From assembly GCA_029266425.1 (NCBI GenBank), contig JAQSWY010000020.1:1-64000 (forward strand): a DNA stretch of 64,000 nucleotides, read 5' to 3'. Of the stretch, positions 35,863-45,065 are shown piece after piece. How positions within the stretch are numbered: the first letter of the stretch is position 1; every line of letters begins with the position of its first letter. The DNA comes from Xanthobacteraceae bacterium (lineage in GTDB: Bacteria > Pseudomonadota > Alphaproteobacteria > Rhizobiales > Xanthobacteraceae). The notes beneath the pieces were generated by a model that was given only the letters and a program-made list of their open reading frames with translations, did no database searches and was not told where the DNA came from. The translations under genes and the position numbers were made by a program.

Positions 35863-37215
35863 ATGCCCTATCAAGATCTGCGCGCCTTCCTGACTGCCTT
35901 GAAAAGTGCGGGTGAGCTCGTCGAAATCGAACGGCCGATCGCCCTCAAGTACGACATCGGCAAAGCCCTTGCCAAAGCCAGTTCCGTCCAGGGGCCGGCT
36001 TTGATGTTCAACCAGACGGGCACGGAGTTTCCGCTGGTGGCGGGCGCCTTCGGCAACCGCAGGCTGGCGCTTCTGGCCTTCGAGGCGACCGAGCAGACGA
36101 TCCACGAGAAGGTGCTGAACGGCATCGACAATCCGATCGGCCCGGTGGATTTCGAGGGAACGCCGCCGTGCCAGGACGTGGTGCTGACGGGTGATGAGAT
36201 CGACGTCACCAAGCTGCCTGTTCCGACCTACAGTCCGAAGGATGGCGGGCCCTATATCACCGCCGGCATTGTTGTGTCGGAGAATCCCGAGACCGGCACT
36301 CCCGATATCGGCAACTACCGCTTCCAGGTCTTTGGTCCGAAGGAGCTGGGCTTGTTCTCGGCGCCGAACCATCGCTTCGGCAAGAACATCGCCCACGCGA
36401 CGGAGATGGGGAAGGAACTGCATGCCGCGCTCGTGATCGGCGTCGATCCCATGACCATGTTCTCCTGCCAGGTCCAGTCCAGCGACAAGACCAATGACTG
36501 GTTCGTCGCCGGAGGCCTGCGCGGCGCGCCGGTCGAGCTTGCCAGGACCGTCAGCAATGGCCTGAAAGTTCCTGCGCACGCCGAGATCGTGATCGAGTTC
36601 ACGGTCGATACCAAGAACCAGAAGATGGAAGGCCCGCTCGGCGAGTATACAGGCTACTACACGCCGGCTTCGCCGAAGCCGATTGCCCGGATCACCGCGA
36701 TCACGCACCGGAAGGGCGCGATCTTCCAGGGGCTGCTTACTGGAAAGCCGATCACAGAGAACCATGTGCTGAAGCAGATCCCGTTCGAGACCTCGATCCT
36801 GCGCCAGCTCCAGGGGCTTTTCCCAACGATCTCGGACCTCTCCATCAACAGCTCGGGCGGCGTCCAGGTCTATATCGTGATCGCCATGAAGCCGCGCTAT
36901 GAGGGTGAGGCCAGGCAGGCGATCCTTGCCACCATGGCGTCCAACCTCCATCCCAAGTGGGTCATCGTCGTCGATCCCGATGTCGACATCCGCAACCCCG
37001 CCGAGGTCGAGTGGGCGCAGTCGTTCCGCGTCAAGCCCACGGAGGACGTCTTCATCGTCAATCGCACGGCCGCGGGCCCCCTCGACCCCTCCACCGATGG
37101 CGGCTTCTCCTCCTCGGTCGGTGTCGACGCGACCAAGCCGTTCGGTGTCGAGTTCCCCGAGGTTTCGGAAGTTCCGGGTTGGCGCGACTTCGATCTGCCG
37201 GAGATCAACAAGTAG
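35863..37215 (+). CDS. UbiD-family decarboxylase (shorter paralogue)
   Basis: The 450-residue protein shows the UbiD fold: PYQDLRAFLTALKSAGELVEI at the start, then DIGNYRFQVFG with Arg153 and KMEGPLGEYTGYY with Glu256 and Glu261, the residues that bind prenylated FMN and act in decarboxylation. MKPRYEGEARQAILAT and WVIVVDPDVDI are further family segments. UbiD enzymes interconvert aromatic or unsaturated acids and their decarboxylated forms and need UbiX-made prFMN; no ubiX is in the window. A TTG two codons upstream is in frame, but this ATG is preferred. It converges on a second UbiD gene and is divergent from a FUSC exporter. Confidence 0.88.
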   Translation: MPYQDLRAFLTALKSAGELVEIERPIALKYDIGKALAKASSVQGPALMFNQTGTEFPLVAGAFGNRRLALLAFEATEQTIHEKVLNGIDNPIGPVDFEGTPPCQDVVLTGDEIDVTKLPVPTYSPKDGGPYITAGIVVSENPETGTPDIGNYRFQVFGPKELGLFSAPNHRFGKNIAHATEMGKELHAALVIGVDPMTMFSCQVQSSDKTNDWFVAGGLRGAPVELARTVSNGLKVPAHAEIVIEFTVDTKNQKMEGPLGEYTGYYTPASPKPIARITAITHRKGAIFQGLLTGKPITENHVLKQIPFETSILRQLQGLFPTISDLSINSSGGVQVYIVIAMKPRYEGEARQAILATMASNLHPKWVIVVDPDVDIRNPAEVEWAQSFRVKPTEDVFIVNRTAAGPLDPSTDGGFSSSVGVDATKPFGVEFPEVSEVPGWRDFDLPEINK

Positions 37216-37371
37216 TGTTGGAGGCGATCGCCCTCCAACTCTTGAAGAGAGGCAATTTACCATCTGACTGGAATCGCGATGCGCTCCCGGGCCGGTGGAC
37301 TTGACCCTGGCGATGCTTAACGGTTTGCTCGGAACGACCGGCCGCCGTAAGGACCGCTTGACCAAAAACGG

Positions 37372-37402
37372 CCACCGCACCGGCTGATGGCCGATGCGGT
37401 GG
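37372..37402. terminator. Hairpin between convergent UbiD genes
   Basis: CCACCGCACCGGC (37372-37384) pairs with GCCGATGCGGTGG (37390-37402) with one mismatch around a five-base loop. It lies between the stops of two convergent genes at 37215 and 37452. No T tract is present on either side, so it could act weakly in both directions. Confidence 0.5.
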
Positions 37403-37451
37403 GAGCTCCTCGTGGGTCCGGGACTGAAAACCGGTCAGTCCGTTATGCGGA

Positions 37452-39089
37452 TCAGGCCGGCGTGGGCGCGACGTGCTTTGGGTCGAAGTTGGACGGCGCC
37501 CGGGGCTTGGCCTCGTAGGCAAACGGTCCGTCCGAGAACGTGTAGCGATACCACGGAGCGTCGTCGGTCCGGCCGAGGCGGTGACGCAGGTTGCCGAAGG
37601 CGCGGTAGATCACCGGATAGGGCTGGCCGTGATAGTTGGCGAGGATCTCGCGCCAGGACTTGGGAGCGGTCTTGATGAACGCCTCCATGTCCGCCGTGAG
37701 CGCCTCTTCCGTCATGGCGACGACGCCGGCCGGAGGTTCGCCGAGATCGCAGACCGTGCTCCGGACGAACTCGTTCGGATTCCAGTCCGGGCCGATCGGG
37801 ATCGTGCAATCCATGCCGATCTTAGAAGCGATGCCCGGAGGATTGCTCTTGGGGTCCACCGTCATGGTGTTGCAGCCGTTGATCATGACAGTGTCACGAT
37901 CCGGCATGTAGCGGAACGCCATCGCGGCGAGCACCGCCTGGTCGTCCCAGATGTCCACGTCCTCGTTGAACACCATGGCGATCTTGGGCAGGCCCTGCTT
38001 GGAGCAGGTGAGCATGATGCCCAGCGCCTGCTTGGCATCGCCGCCCCCCAGCGGGTTGATCTTGGCATAGGCGATGTTGGACAGGCCGCCCGCAGGAGAG
38101 CGTACCTCCTTCACGTCGATGCCGCCCTGCTTCAGCGCGCCGAACAGGTCCGCCTCGATGGCCGGGAGCTGGAGCATGTTGTCGGTGAACCAGGGGCGCA
38201 GCCCGCCGATGGTGCCGTGCTGGAAGATGGCCCCCTTGCGGTGGGTCATCGCCTTCACCTTGAGGCGGTAATTGTGCTTGAGGCCACCGCCGTACATCCC
38301 GGTGAACTCGCCATAGGGGCCCTCGTCGAAGGACAGACCTTCGGACGCCATCAGCTCGCACTCGAGGACGAGTTCAGCATTGGCCGGCACCACCAGGTCG
38401 ATGGTCTCGCACTTCACCATCTTCGCGGGCGCGCCATAGAAGCTGCCGAGCACCTCGAAGTCGTCGGTGTCGACGGGCACGCCCACGAGGCACGAGATCT
38501 TGTCCAGGATCGGCCCGCCGATGACGATGGCCACTTCCAGGTTCTGACCCTTGGCCGCCGCCGCCATGGCGTTGATGCGCTGGCGGTGGGAGGTGCAGGT
38601 CATGTCCACCGACTTCTCGTTCTTCGAGCGGAACATGGAGCGGTAGACGCCCCAGTCATAGACGCCCGTGTCGGGGTGCTTGCTGATGAACAGGTTGTCG
38701 TTGGTGTAGGCGTGGCCGTCCCGGTCATGGTGCAGGAACATGGGCAGGCGCGTGAGATCCACCTCGTCGCCCTTTAGGATGACCTCCTTGCAGGGAGCGG
38801 TCTCCACGGTTTCCCACTTCACCCGCCCCTTGGCCTTCTCGACCATCTTGAGGCCGGTCCTGGTCCTGTCGCACTCCATCGCCCAGGCATACATGTCCTG
38901 GTTCGAATAGGCGTTCAGAAGGACAGAGAACTCGCTGTCGATAATCTTCTCGACCAGGATCGCCTTGGTGGGGTTGGCCTCCATGATCTTGGGGATCTGG
39001 TCGACCCGGGTCGCGTCCTTGATACGGACGAGAAAGCCCGCGGCGTCCAGGGCCGCGACGAAATCGGGAAGGGACTGCTGGGAAGCCAT
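37452..39089 (-). CDS. UbiD-family decarboxylase (longer paralogue)
   Basis: The 545-residue protein has VYDWGVYRSMFRSK with Arg150, and DEGPYGEFTGMYGGG with Glu256 and Glu261, so its catalytic residues lie at almost the same positions as in the neighbour. LRPWFTDNMLQLPAIEADLF and AGGLSNIAYAKINPLGGG are typical of the longer UbiD group that includes aromatic acid (de)carboxylases. The extra length is mainly C-terminal. An SRPBCC gene lies 24 bases upstream on the same strand. The substrate cannot be assigned; aromatic, heteroaromatic and phthalate-type acids are all possible. Confidence 0.88.
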   Translation of the reverse strand: MASQQSLPDFVAALDAAGFLVRIKDATRVDQIPKIMEANPTKAILVEKIIDSEFSVLLNAYSNQDMYAWAMECDRTRTGLKMVEKAKGRVKWETVETAPCKEVILKGDEVDLTRLPMFLHHDRDGHAYTNDNLFISKHPDTGVYDWGVYRSMFRSKNEKSVDMTCTSHRQRINAMAAAAKGQNLEVAIVIGGPILDKISCLVGVPVDTDDFEVLGSFYGAPAKMVKCETIDLVVPANAELVLECELMASEGLSFDEGPYGEFTGMYGGGLKHNYRLKVKAMTHRKGAIFQHGTIGGLRPWFTDNMLQLPAIEADLFGALKQGGIDVKEVRSPAGGLSNIAYAKINPLGGGDAKQALGIMLTCSKQGLPKIAMVFNEDVDIWDDQAVLAAMAFRYMPDRDTVMINGCNTMTVDPKSNPPGIASKIGMDCTIPIGPDWNPNEFVRSTVCDLGEPPAGVVAMTEEALTADMEAFIKTAPKSWREILANYHGQPYPVIYRAFGNLRHRLGRTDDAPWYRYTFSDGPFAYEAKPRAPSNFDPKHVAPTPA

Positions 39090-39113
39090 GATGAGCTCGC
39101 TGCGTTCGGGAGA

Positions 39114-39536
39114 TCAGGAATAGGACTTCGCGGGCTTGCCGCCCTCGGCCACCTCGCGGAGGTGGTGCAGCAGCATGCCCCAGAGAGCGTTGCACTTGGC
39201 GAAATTGCCTTCCTGATGCGGCCACCCGCTATGCGAGAAGCCGACGAGGACACGGCTGTCCCCCGGGCTGCTCAGCGCGAACTCCGCAGTGGTCCCCTGC
39301 GCGTCGCCCGGCCCCGAGATGCATTCCCAGACGATCAGCTTCGGGTCGTCCGCCGTCACCTTCCAGACGAAATCCGGGCCGTCCTCATAGGACAGCGACC
39401 ACTGGTTCACGACATCCGTGTCGGACACCTTTGCCCGCGTCCAATCCGACAGACCATCCAAGGTCATGAGCATCGCCCGGACCTTGTCTATATTGGCGTT
39501 TATTTTGATTTCATGACGAAGAGAATACTTAGTCAT
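39114..39536 (-). CDS. SRPBCC-domain protein paired with UbiD
   Basis: From the ATG at 39536 the protein is 140 residues: KYSLRHEIKINANIDKVRAML, LDGLSDWTRAKVSD, LIVWECISGPGD, VLVGFSHSGWPHQEGNF, LWGMLLHHLREVAEGG. This is the SRPBCC ligand-binding fold (AHSA1/polyketide cyclase-like). Upstream in-frame ATGs (39548, 39665) would add sequence with no family match. It is directly upstream of a UbiD gene and should act with it, perhaps presenting a hydrophobic substrate or product. That role is inference. Confidence 0.75.
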   Translation of the reverse strand: MTKYSLRHEIKINANIDKVRAMLMTLDGLSDWTRAKVSDTDVVNQWSLSYEDGPDFVWKVTADDPKLIVWECISGPGDAQGTTAEFALSSPGDSRVLVGFSHSGWPHQEGNFAKCNALWGMLLHHLREVAEGGKPAKSYS

Positions 39537-39854
39537 CGTCCGCCCCATGTTTCCAGGCAAAAATATGATGGCCGGAGCAAAGGCGAATTCTTTAATCATG
39601 TCAACGTGAAACGCGTTGATAGCGAAGAGTTCACCTCGCCGCGTCAGCCGCGATCGCCGTGCCATACTGAACGCATCGACGCGGCTGGGCCGGATCGCGC
39701 CATATGCTGTCTCAACGAAAACCGGATGCTGGCTGGTGATGGTCGAGCGAATATCAAAGAAGCGCCGTTCGAGGGCGCCGTGCCGTCTGGATTCGCTTAT
39801 CTCAGGACTGCCCCGGGGTGTTTCCAGGCGACGCCGAGGATAATTCCTTGCAGA
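39537..39854. other. Gene-free stretch upstream of the SRPBCC gene
   Basis: The minus-strand frame of the SRPBCC gene stays open for a while here but its sequence matches nothing that I know. The promoter of the SRPBCC-UbiD pair should lie in this interval; no clear -35/-10 pair or operator stands out. Confidence 0.35.
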
Positions 39855-40075
39855 GGATCAGGCGCTTCCGGAACGACGTGAGGATCAATGCGAACCTGCC
39901 GGGCGCACGGCACACTTTCGCCTGGCTGATGATGGCGGGCGGCATGAGCCTGCCGATAATTGGCAAGCCGCTCGGCCACGCGCAGGCGCGTTGACCGCGC
40001 AGCGATACGTCCACCTCTTCGACGATTCGCTCAGGCGAAGCTCGAGGAGGTGGACGAGGTGCTCAAGCCGACGCG
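39855..40075 (+). pseudogene. Remnant of a tyrosine recombinase (phage-type integrase)
   Basis: RHTFAWLMMAGGMSLPIIGK and PLGHAQA are the catalytic box II region (R-H-T-F-A ... G-H) of a DUF4102-type integrase. The segment that normally precedes RHTFA (about VRLHDL) is deleted. The frame then breaks at about 39990; the expected continuation LTAQRYVHLFDDSLR, with the catalytic Tyr, is in the next frame, and QAKLEEVDEVLKP needs one more shift. At least two lesions make it non-functional. It is a different integrase type from the remnant at 22799. Confidence 0.75.
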
Positions 40076-40132
40076 TTCCAGTCGACTTTTTCCATGTCCC
40101 GCTGCGCTTTTCGTGCGGTGCGCCCTTTCTCC

Positions 40133-41131
40133 TCAGGTTAGGCCGGGTCTAGGCCGTCCCGCTTCCGGGTCTTCGTATCGACCTCCCCTCCGATCGACTT
40201 CCAAGGTGAAGACGTCCGGACGGTTGTAGTGGCCGGCGAAATCCTGGAGCAATTTCGACCCGATCCATAAGTCGAGATCGAGGTCCGCGTAAATAATCCC
40301 CTCGGTGCCGCTGGGAAGCGGGGCCGCGAGGATTTCCATGCCTGGCGACACGATGACCGATCCGCCGTCTGCGATACCGGCGCTCAAGTCTTCCTGCGGC
40401 TTGCTCGTCATCTTCGCAAGCTCTTTATAGAAGTCGTGGTCAATAACACCGCATGCGCTTATGACAAATGCTTTCGACATCAGCGCGAAATGCCGGGCAG
40501 TAAGGAGGGATATTTCAGCCAGATCGGGTGCGCCATGGCCTACCATTATGAAATGCGGAGGCCAACTCATCGCGTGAATCCTGGGCCCACGCGAGATGAT
40601 GTCAAAACCTGCCAAGGGATTCGAGTTCTCCGAACATGCCAACGCGCTCAACGGGCCGAACGGCGTGTCGACAACGGTCAGCGTGTCACCCCAACCGCCC
40701 CAGTGGACCATCCGCTCATACCCGGTAGGAGTCAGCTTCTGATGCTTGCCGACCAGTTGACCATCCGGTGCGAAAAAGAGTTGAGTGTTGAACATGGACC
40801 CGGAATTCGTTCGCGAACGCTCGCACACGCCGATAACCACATAGCAATTCGCATTCCGAGCGGCCTCGCCGAGCTTGGCAGTCTCTGGACCGGGAACATC
40901 GATGGCACTCTTGTACAACCGCACGTTAAGGTCGTTCAGCTCCTTCGATGCGGCCGGCAGGAACTGAAACCAAGCCGGATAAGCTGAAATGAAGCATTCC
41001 GGAAAGACGACTACCTGAGCAGAGTTTCTGCCGGCCTCACGGATCAGGTCGCATGCCTTTTCAGTGGTGGCGGCGCTATCGAGAGTGATCGGTGACGCCT
41101 GCACGGCCGCGCCGCGAACTACTTGTTTCAC
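40133..41131 (-). CDS. Nitrilase-superfamily carbon-nitrogen hydrolase
   Basis: From the GTG at 41131 the protein is 332 residues, typical of nitrilases. The catalytic residues are Glu45 (VVVFPECFISAYP), Lys132 (KHQKLTPTGYERM) and Cys166 (LSALACSENSNPL). Positions 45-132-166 match the Glu48-Lys131-Cys165 spacing of nitrilases. Most have CWEN; here it is CSEN, which may alter substrate choice. MSWPPHFIMVGHG is a further nitrilase-like segment. No aldoxime or amidase partner is adjacent. Confidence 0.85.
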   Translation of the reverse strand: MKQVVRGAAVQASPITLDSAATTEKACDLIREAGRNSAQVVVFPECFISAYPAWFQFLPAASKELNDLNVRLYKSAIDVPGPETAKLGEAARNANCYVVIGVCERSRTNSGSMFNTQLFFAPDGQLVGKHQKLTPTGYERMVHWGGWGDTLTVVDTPFGPLSALACSENSNPLAGFDIISRGPRIHAMSWPPHFIMVGHGAPDLAEISLLTARHFALMSKAFVISACGVIDHDFYKELAKMTSKPQEDLSAGIADGGSVIVSPGMEILAAPLPSGTEGIIYADLDLDLWIGSKLLQDFAGHYNRPDVFTLEVDRRGGRYEDPEAGRPRPGLT

Positions 41132-41220
41132 GATCGTCCTACTTTCGTTAACATCTGCCGCAGAATACCTACCATTAGGCACGGTCGCCGGGCGAACGCA
41201 AGCGGGGTGAGGGAAGGGCG

Positions 41221-41360
41221 CTAGCGGGTCGTCACCGCCCTTGCGCACCCGCGAGGGCGGTCGAGCCAGCGCAGGGCGGAAATATCGGCGATCGTGAAGT
41301 TATCGCCGACGACGAATTTCCGGGCCGGCGAGATGATCAGAGCAACACGACCGCCGAATA
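41221..41360 (-). pseudogene. Fragment of a glutathione S-transferase
   Basis: On the minus strand one frame reads KFVVGDNFTIADISALRWLD and stops at 41221-41223. FVVGDxFTIADI is the N-capping box region in the helical domain of GSTs. The sequence upstream in frame is only weakly GST-like and the C-terminus is cut short, so this is a remnant of about 40 residues. Confidence 0.5.
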
Positions 41361-41802
41361 GTTACGAGCAGGTCCTCACCCTCGAGCCAGTCGAGATAGG
41401 CTTCGATCCGCGACGACGTCAGGAGACCCCGGATGTCGCCCTTTCCGAGATGGTGAAGTTTGAGCTCCGGCGCCGAGGGCTGAAGGCGGACCGCCGCTGA
41501 AGAATTCGGCTGATCCATATGTCAGAAACCTGCGTAGATGTATTTTCTGCAGCGTGGTCGAAAATACTCTGGATGCTGGCGCCTTGGGACGCGAGGTGCA
41601 GTTACGCCGATCCGTGAACGATGCGCGGATCACTGGCGTTAGCGAACCGGCACCGCTGATCCCCGCCGCTCCTCTGCGCGTTCATGCCCGGCGCCAAGCG
41701 GTGCATAAGCGTACAGAGCCGGTGTCGCGAAATGGCGAACCCCGCCTGGCGGCTGGAGGGCCAAAAGCGGCCCGCGGTGACCTTTCGGATTTATTAGCCG
41801 GA
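41361..41802. other. Gene-free stretch between two decayed genes
   Basis: Short frames exist on both strands but none resembles a known protein. The stretch lies between a GST fragment and a broken TIM-barrel gene and is probably debris of lost genes. Confidence 0.35.
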
Positions 41803-42500
41803 TCAGAATCTGGGCCTGAGATCGTTAGCGGCGAGCGCAGCGCCGGCCGCTTCGAGAACCCTTCGCAAGCCCGCACCGCACCGCCGGCCAGTCTCTTCGG
41901 GTGGGAGCCGGTCAGCCTCGTCGGAGAACACCTCTGGCCCCACCTCCTGCAACCCCTTCTCCACCAGGATCTCAAGAATCTTCACCAGAGGCAGCTCACC
42001 CTCGCCCGGGAACATCCGGTAGCGCACCGTGTCCTCAAACAGCGTCGCTCCGCGGATCACGCGGGTGGCGTCTGAAACTTGAGCGGCGCGCAGAAACCGG
42101 CTCGGTATGGCTCGCAGCAGATCAAGGTCGAGCTTGCCGCGCGGAAAATGCCAAGTGTCGATCATCAGGCCCGAATTGGCTCGATCGGCGTCACGCACGA
42201 TGGCCCAGGCATCTTCCAGATTTGGCAGGCCCAGAACGGCATGAATTCGACATCGACGCGAATCCCAGCCGCCGCTGCCCGGTCGCAGAGCGCACCGAAT
42301 CCATCGACCAGCCGCGGATAGGGGACAGCGCCGACCTCATGTCCCGCCACGGCCAGCATGCTAACGAGGCCGAGCCTGCCGCAGATCTCGAAACAGGTGT
42401 CCGCGTCAATGTCGAAGCGCGCCCGGAGCTGGGCATTCACTTCGTTGGGCACGCGACGGGGCTCGTCAATCGTGAAAACTTCGCGACCTACCCCGGCTGG
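41803..42500 (-). pseudogene. Sugar-phosphate isomerase/epimerase-like (TIM barrel) gene with frameshift
   Basis: The upstream part reads LVSMLAVAGHEVGAVPYPRL and GIRVDVEFMPFW. At about 42220-42240 the homology moves to another frame: LPNLEDAWAIVRDADRANSG, LMIDTWHFPRGKLDLDLLRA and FPGEGELPLVKILEILVEKG to a stop at 41803. Together they form the second half of an AP-endonuclease-2-like xylose isomerase domain, with metal-ligand-type residues in VEF, DTWH and PGEGEL. The N-terminal barrel strands are missing too. At least one frameshift and a truncation. Confidence 0.7.
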
Positions 42501-42677
42501 CGCCACTGATTTCACTCCGGGCGCGTCGCGGGAGCCGGCGCCCGGCCAGAATGAGCGGCCGCCGCGCGAGGCGACGGCCATCGGTCAAGCAAATAGAGAC
42601 AGCAATGGCAATCACCATCCTGAAGGCGGGCAAGTGAAGCGCGGAGCAGGAAACCGGGGGGATGACGCCTTCCAAAA

Positions 42678-43616
42678 CTAAAGGTGCGACTTCGCCAGGA
42701 GCATGTGGACGCCCTTGTTGCCGTCCACCATCTGCGTCACCCTTAGGTTCCCGGCGAGCGAGCACAGCATATAGGCTTGGTTGCGGGTGAGATTGGTGCG
42801 CAGGCAAATGTGCTTCACCATCTCCCGCGTCGCCTGTCGCGCCGCATCGTCAAGATCTTCGTCGAGGCCGATCGACATCAGGTGCGTCGCGCTCTCGCCG
42901 AACGGCCAGTCGAGCTCCATGTCCTTGCGCACGGTGAGCCGAAAGGTGCCGGTCACCCCGGTCTCCAGCGCGGTGATGCACACCTCGCCGTCGCCTTGGA
43001 CGCCATGACCGTCGCCGGCGAAGAACAGCGCGCCCTCGTTGAAAACGGGCAGATAGAGCGTGGTCCCCGCCCGTAGCTCCTTATTGTCCATATTGCCGCC
43101 GAAGGCGCGCGGCACCGGCGAGCCGCAGCGGCCCCAGGCGGGGGGAGGGGCGGTGGCGATGATGCCGAAGAACGGATCGAGCGGGATCATCGAGCCCCAC
43201 GGCATGACGCAGACATTGCGCGCATGGTCGACTCGTGGGTGGATGGTCTCGTATTCGGTGAACTCGTCCGGCAGCGTGCCGAGCAGCGGCAGGATGGAGA
43301 CGAAGCCCCAGTCCTGGCGAACCTTCACGTCGATGATGTCGACCTGCAGCGCGTCGCCGGGTCTGGCGCCCTTCACATAGACCGGTCCGGTGATGAAATG
43401 CGGCCCCGGCCCCTGCGGCAGTGTGTCGAGCGCCGTCATGTAATCGGCCGGCACCAGCGAGAGGTCGTCGGGCAGCGTCTCCTTGCCGCCGGCCGGGAAG
43501 GAATGCAGCGTCACCACGTCGCCGGACGCCACCTCCAGCACCGGCGGCGTCGTGCTGTCGAGATAGCCCCAGACCATGTTTTCCGGGGTTGCGGGGATTT
43601 CAAAGCGGCGCGACAT
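42678..43616 (-). CDS. Acetamidase/formamidase family protein (Urt-linked)
   Basis: The 312-residue protein matches the FmdA/AmdA group: VWGYLDSTTPPVLEVASGDV, a segment VCVMPWGSMIPLDPFFG, GGNMDNKELRAGTTLYLPVF and GDGHGVQGDGEVCITALE with the Asp/His metal-site residues. It should hydrolyse formamide or another short-chain amide to ammonia and acid in the cytoplasm. It follows urtE by 25 bases and is the last gene of the transporter operon, so the transporter likely brings in its substrate. A second family member is at 53057-53983. Confidence 0.86.
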   Translation of the reverse strand: MSRRFEIPATPENMVWGYLDSTTPPVLEVASGDVVTLHSFPAGGKETLPDDLSLVPADYMTALDTLPQGPGPHFITGPVYVKGARPGDALQVDIIDVKVRQDWGFVSILPLLGTLPDEFTEYETIHPRVDHARNVCVMPWGSMIPLDPFFGIIATAPPPAWGRCGSPVPRAFGGNMDNKELRAGTTLYLPVFNEGALFFAGDGHGVQGDGEVCITALETGVTGTFRLTVRKDMELDWPFGESATHLMSIGLDEDLDDAARQATREMVKHICLRTNLTRNQAYMLCSLAGNLRVTQMVDGNKGVHMLLAKSHL

Positions 43617-43641
43617 GGCAAGCTCCTGCGGTGCTCTCGTT

Positions 43642-44334
43642 TCAGACGGCGATGTGACGGGTGAGATGCTCGCGGCTCATCGCCTCGGCGCGCCCGGCCT
43701 CGATGATGGTGCCGCGCGAGAGGATGAGGAAGGCGTCGGCGACGTCGATGGCGAAGTCGAGATACTGCTCCACGAGAAGGATGGAGATGCGCCCCTTCAG
43801 CGAGGTCAGCACCTCCTTGATGGCGGCGACGATATTGGGCTGGATGCCCTCGGTCGGCTCGTCGAGGATCAGCAGCTTCGGCTCCGTGACCAGTGCACGG
43901 GCGATGGCGAGCTGCTGCTGCTGGCCGCCGGAGAGCGCGCCACCGGAGCGCTTCCACATCTCACGCAGCACCGGGAACACGCCGATCGCATCCTCCATCG
44001 CCGCGGTGCCATAGGTGCCGTGGGCGCGGGCGGCGGCTTCGATATTCTCGCCCACCGTCAGCTCGGAGAAGATCTCGCGTCCCTGCGGCACGTAAGCCAG
44101 CCCGGCATGGGACCGCCGGTTCGGCGACCAGGAGGTGGCATCCAACTCATCCAGCAGCACGCGGCCGGAGGTGGGGGCGAGTACGCCCATAATGCATTTC
44201 AAGAGCGTGGTCTTGCCGGCGCCGTTGCGGCCCAGCACCGCCATGCATTCGCCGGGCGCGATGGTGAGGTCAACGTGGCGCAGCACCTGGGCCGAGCCGT
44301 AATGCTGGTCGAGCGCTTCGACACGGAACTGCAT
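43642..44334 (-). CDS. urtE: Urea/short-chain amide ABC transporter ATPase UrtE
   Basis: The 230-residue ATPase has Walker A GRNGAGKTTLLK, signature LSGGQQQQLAIARAL and Walker B LLILDEPTEGIQPNIV. The QPNIV segment and TEGIQ are typical of UrtE. It follows urtD by two bases. UrtE pairs with UrtD as the cytoplasmic motor of the five-part branched-chain-type transporter. The formamidase gene follows downstream. Confidence 0.9.
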   Translation of the reverse strand: MQFRVEALDQHYGSAQVLRHVDLTIAPGECMAVLGRNGAGKTTLLKCIMGVLAPTSGRVLLDELDATSWSPNRRSHAGLAYVPQGREIFSELTVGENIEAAARAHGTYGTAAMEDAIGVFPVLREMWKRSGGALSGGQQQQLAIARALVTEPKLLILDEPTEGIQPNIVAAIKEVLTSLKGRISILLVEQYLDFAIDVADAFLILSRGTIIEAGRAEAMSREHLTRHIAV

Positions 44335-44336
44335 GC

Positions 44337-45065
44337 TCAGCGCCCCAGATAGACTTCGACTACGCTCTCGTCGGCCCGGACCTTGTCCATGGAGCCTTCG
44401 AACAGCGTGCGTCCTTCATGGAGCACGGTGACGCGGTCGGCGATGAGCTCGACGAAGTCCATGTCGTGCTCCACCACCACGATGGCGCGGTCCGGGCGCT
44501 TCAGCGAGCGCACGAGCGCGGCGGTGCGCGCGGTCTCCTCGTCGGTGAGGCCTGCGACCGGCTCGTCCAGCATCAACACCCTGGGATCGGAGGCGAGCAC
44601 CATGCCGATCTCCAGCCATTGCTTCTGGCCGTGGCTGAGCTCACCCGCCATGCGGGCGGCCTGCTCGGTGAGGCCGACGATCTCCAGCACCTCGGCGACG
44701 CGGGCCTCCAGCGCCGGACCTTCATACTTCCGGCGGAATCCGGCTTCAGTGCCGATCTCAATGTGCTGGCGCACGGTGAGTCCCTCGAACACGCTCGGCT
44801 TCTGGAACTTGCGGCGGATGCCGGCGCGGGCGATGGCGGATTCGCTCTGCCTTGTGATGTCGAGCGTGTCGCCGAACAGCACGCGGCCGTCCTTCGGGCG
44901 CGTGATGCCGGAGATGACATCGAGCAGCGTGGTTTTGCCGGCGCCGTTCGGGCCGATCACCGCGCGCACCTCGCCATAGTCGATGGCGAGCGACAGGTCG
45001 TTGATGGCGCGGAAGCTGCCGAACTGAACCGTCAGTCCGTCGACCAGGAGCGCGACGCCGGCCAT
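44337..45065 (-). CDS. urtD: Urea/short-chain amide ABC transporter ATPase UrtD
   Basis: From the ATG at 45065 the ATPase is 242 residues: TVQFGSFRAINDLSLAID, Walker A GPNGAGKTTLLDVISG, RRKFQKPSVFEGLTV (a UrtD hallmark), signature LSHGQKQWLEIGM and Walker B VLMLDEPVAGLTDEE. Its start overlaps the urtC stop (ATGA). Confidence 0.9.
   Translation of the reverse strand: MAGVALLVDGLTVQFGSFRAINDLSLAIDYGEVRAVIGPNGAGKTTLLDVISGITRPKDGRVLFGDTLDITRQSESAIARAGIRRKFQKPSVFEGLTVRQHIEIGTEAGFRRKYEGPALEARVAEVLEIVGLTEQAARMAGELSHGQKQWLEIGMVLASDPRVLMLDEPVAGLTDEETARTAALVRSLKRPDRAIVVVEHDMDFVELIADRVTVLHEGRTLFEGSMDKVRADESVVEVYLGR

Noticed and set aside
35824..37380. Minus-strand open frame of about 518 codons opposite the shorter UbiD gene
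   Set aside because: The plus strand has all UbiD catalytic segments; the antisense product is charged, repetitive in composition and has no family match.
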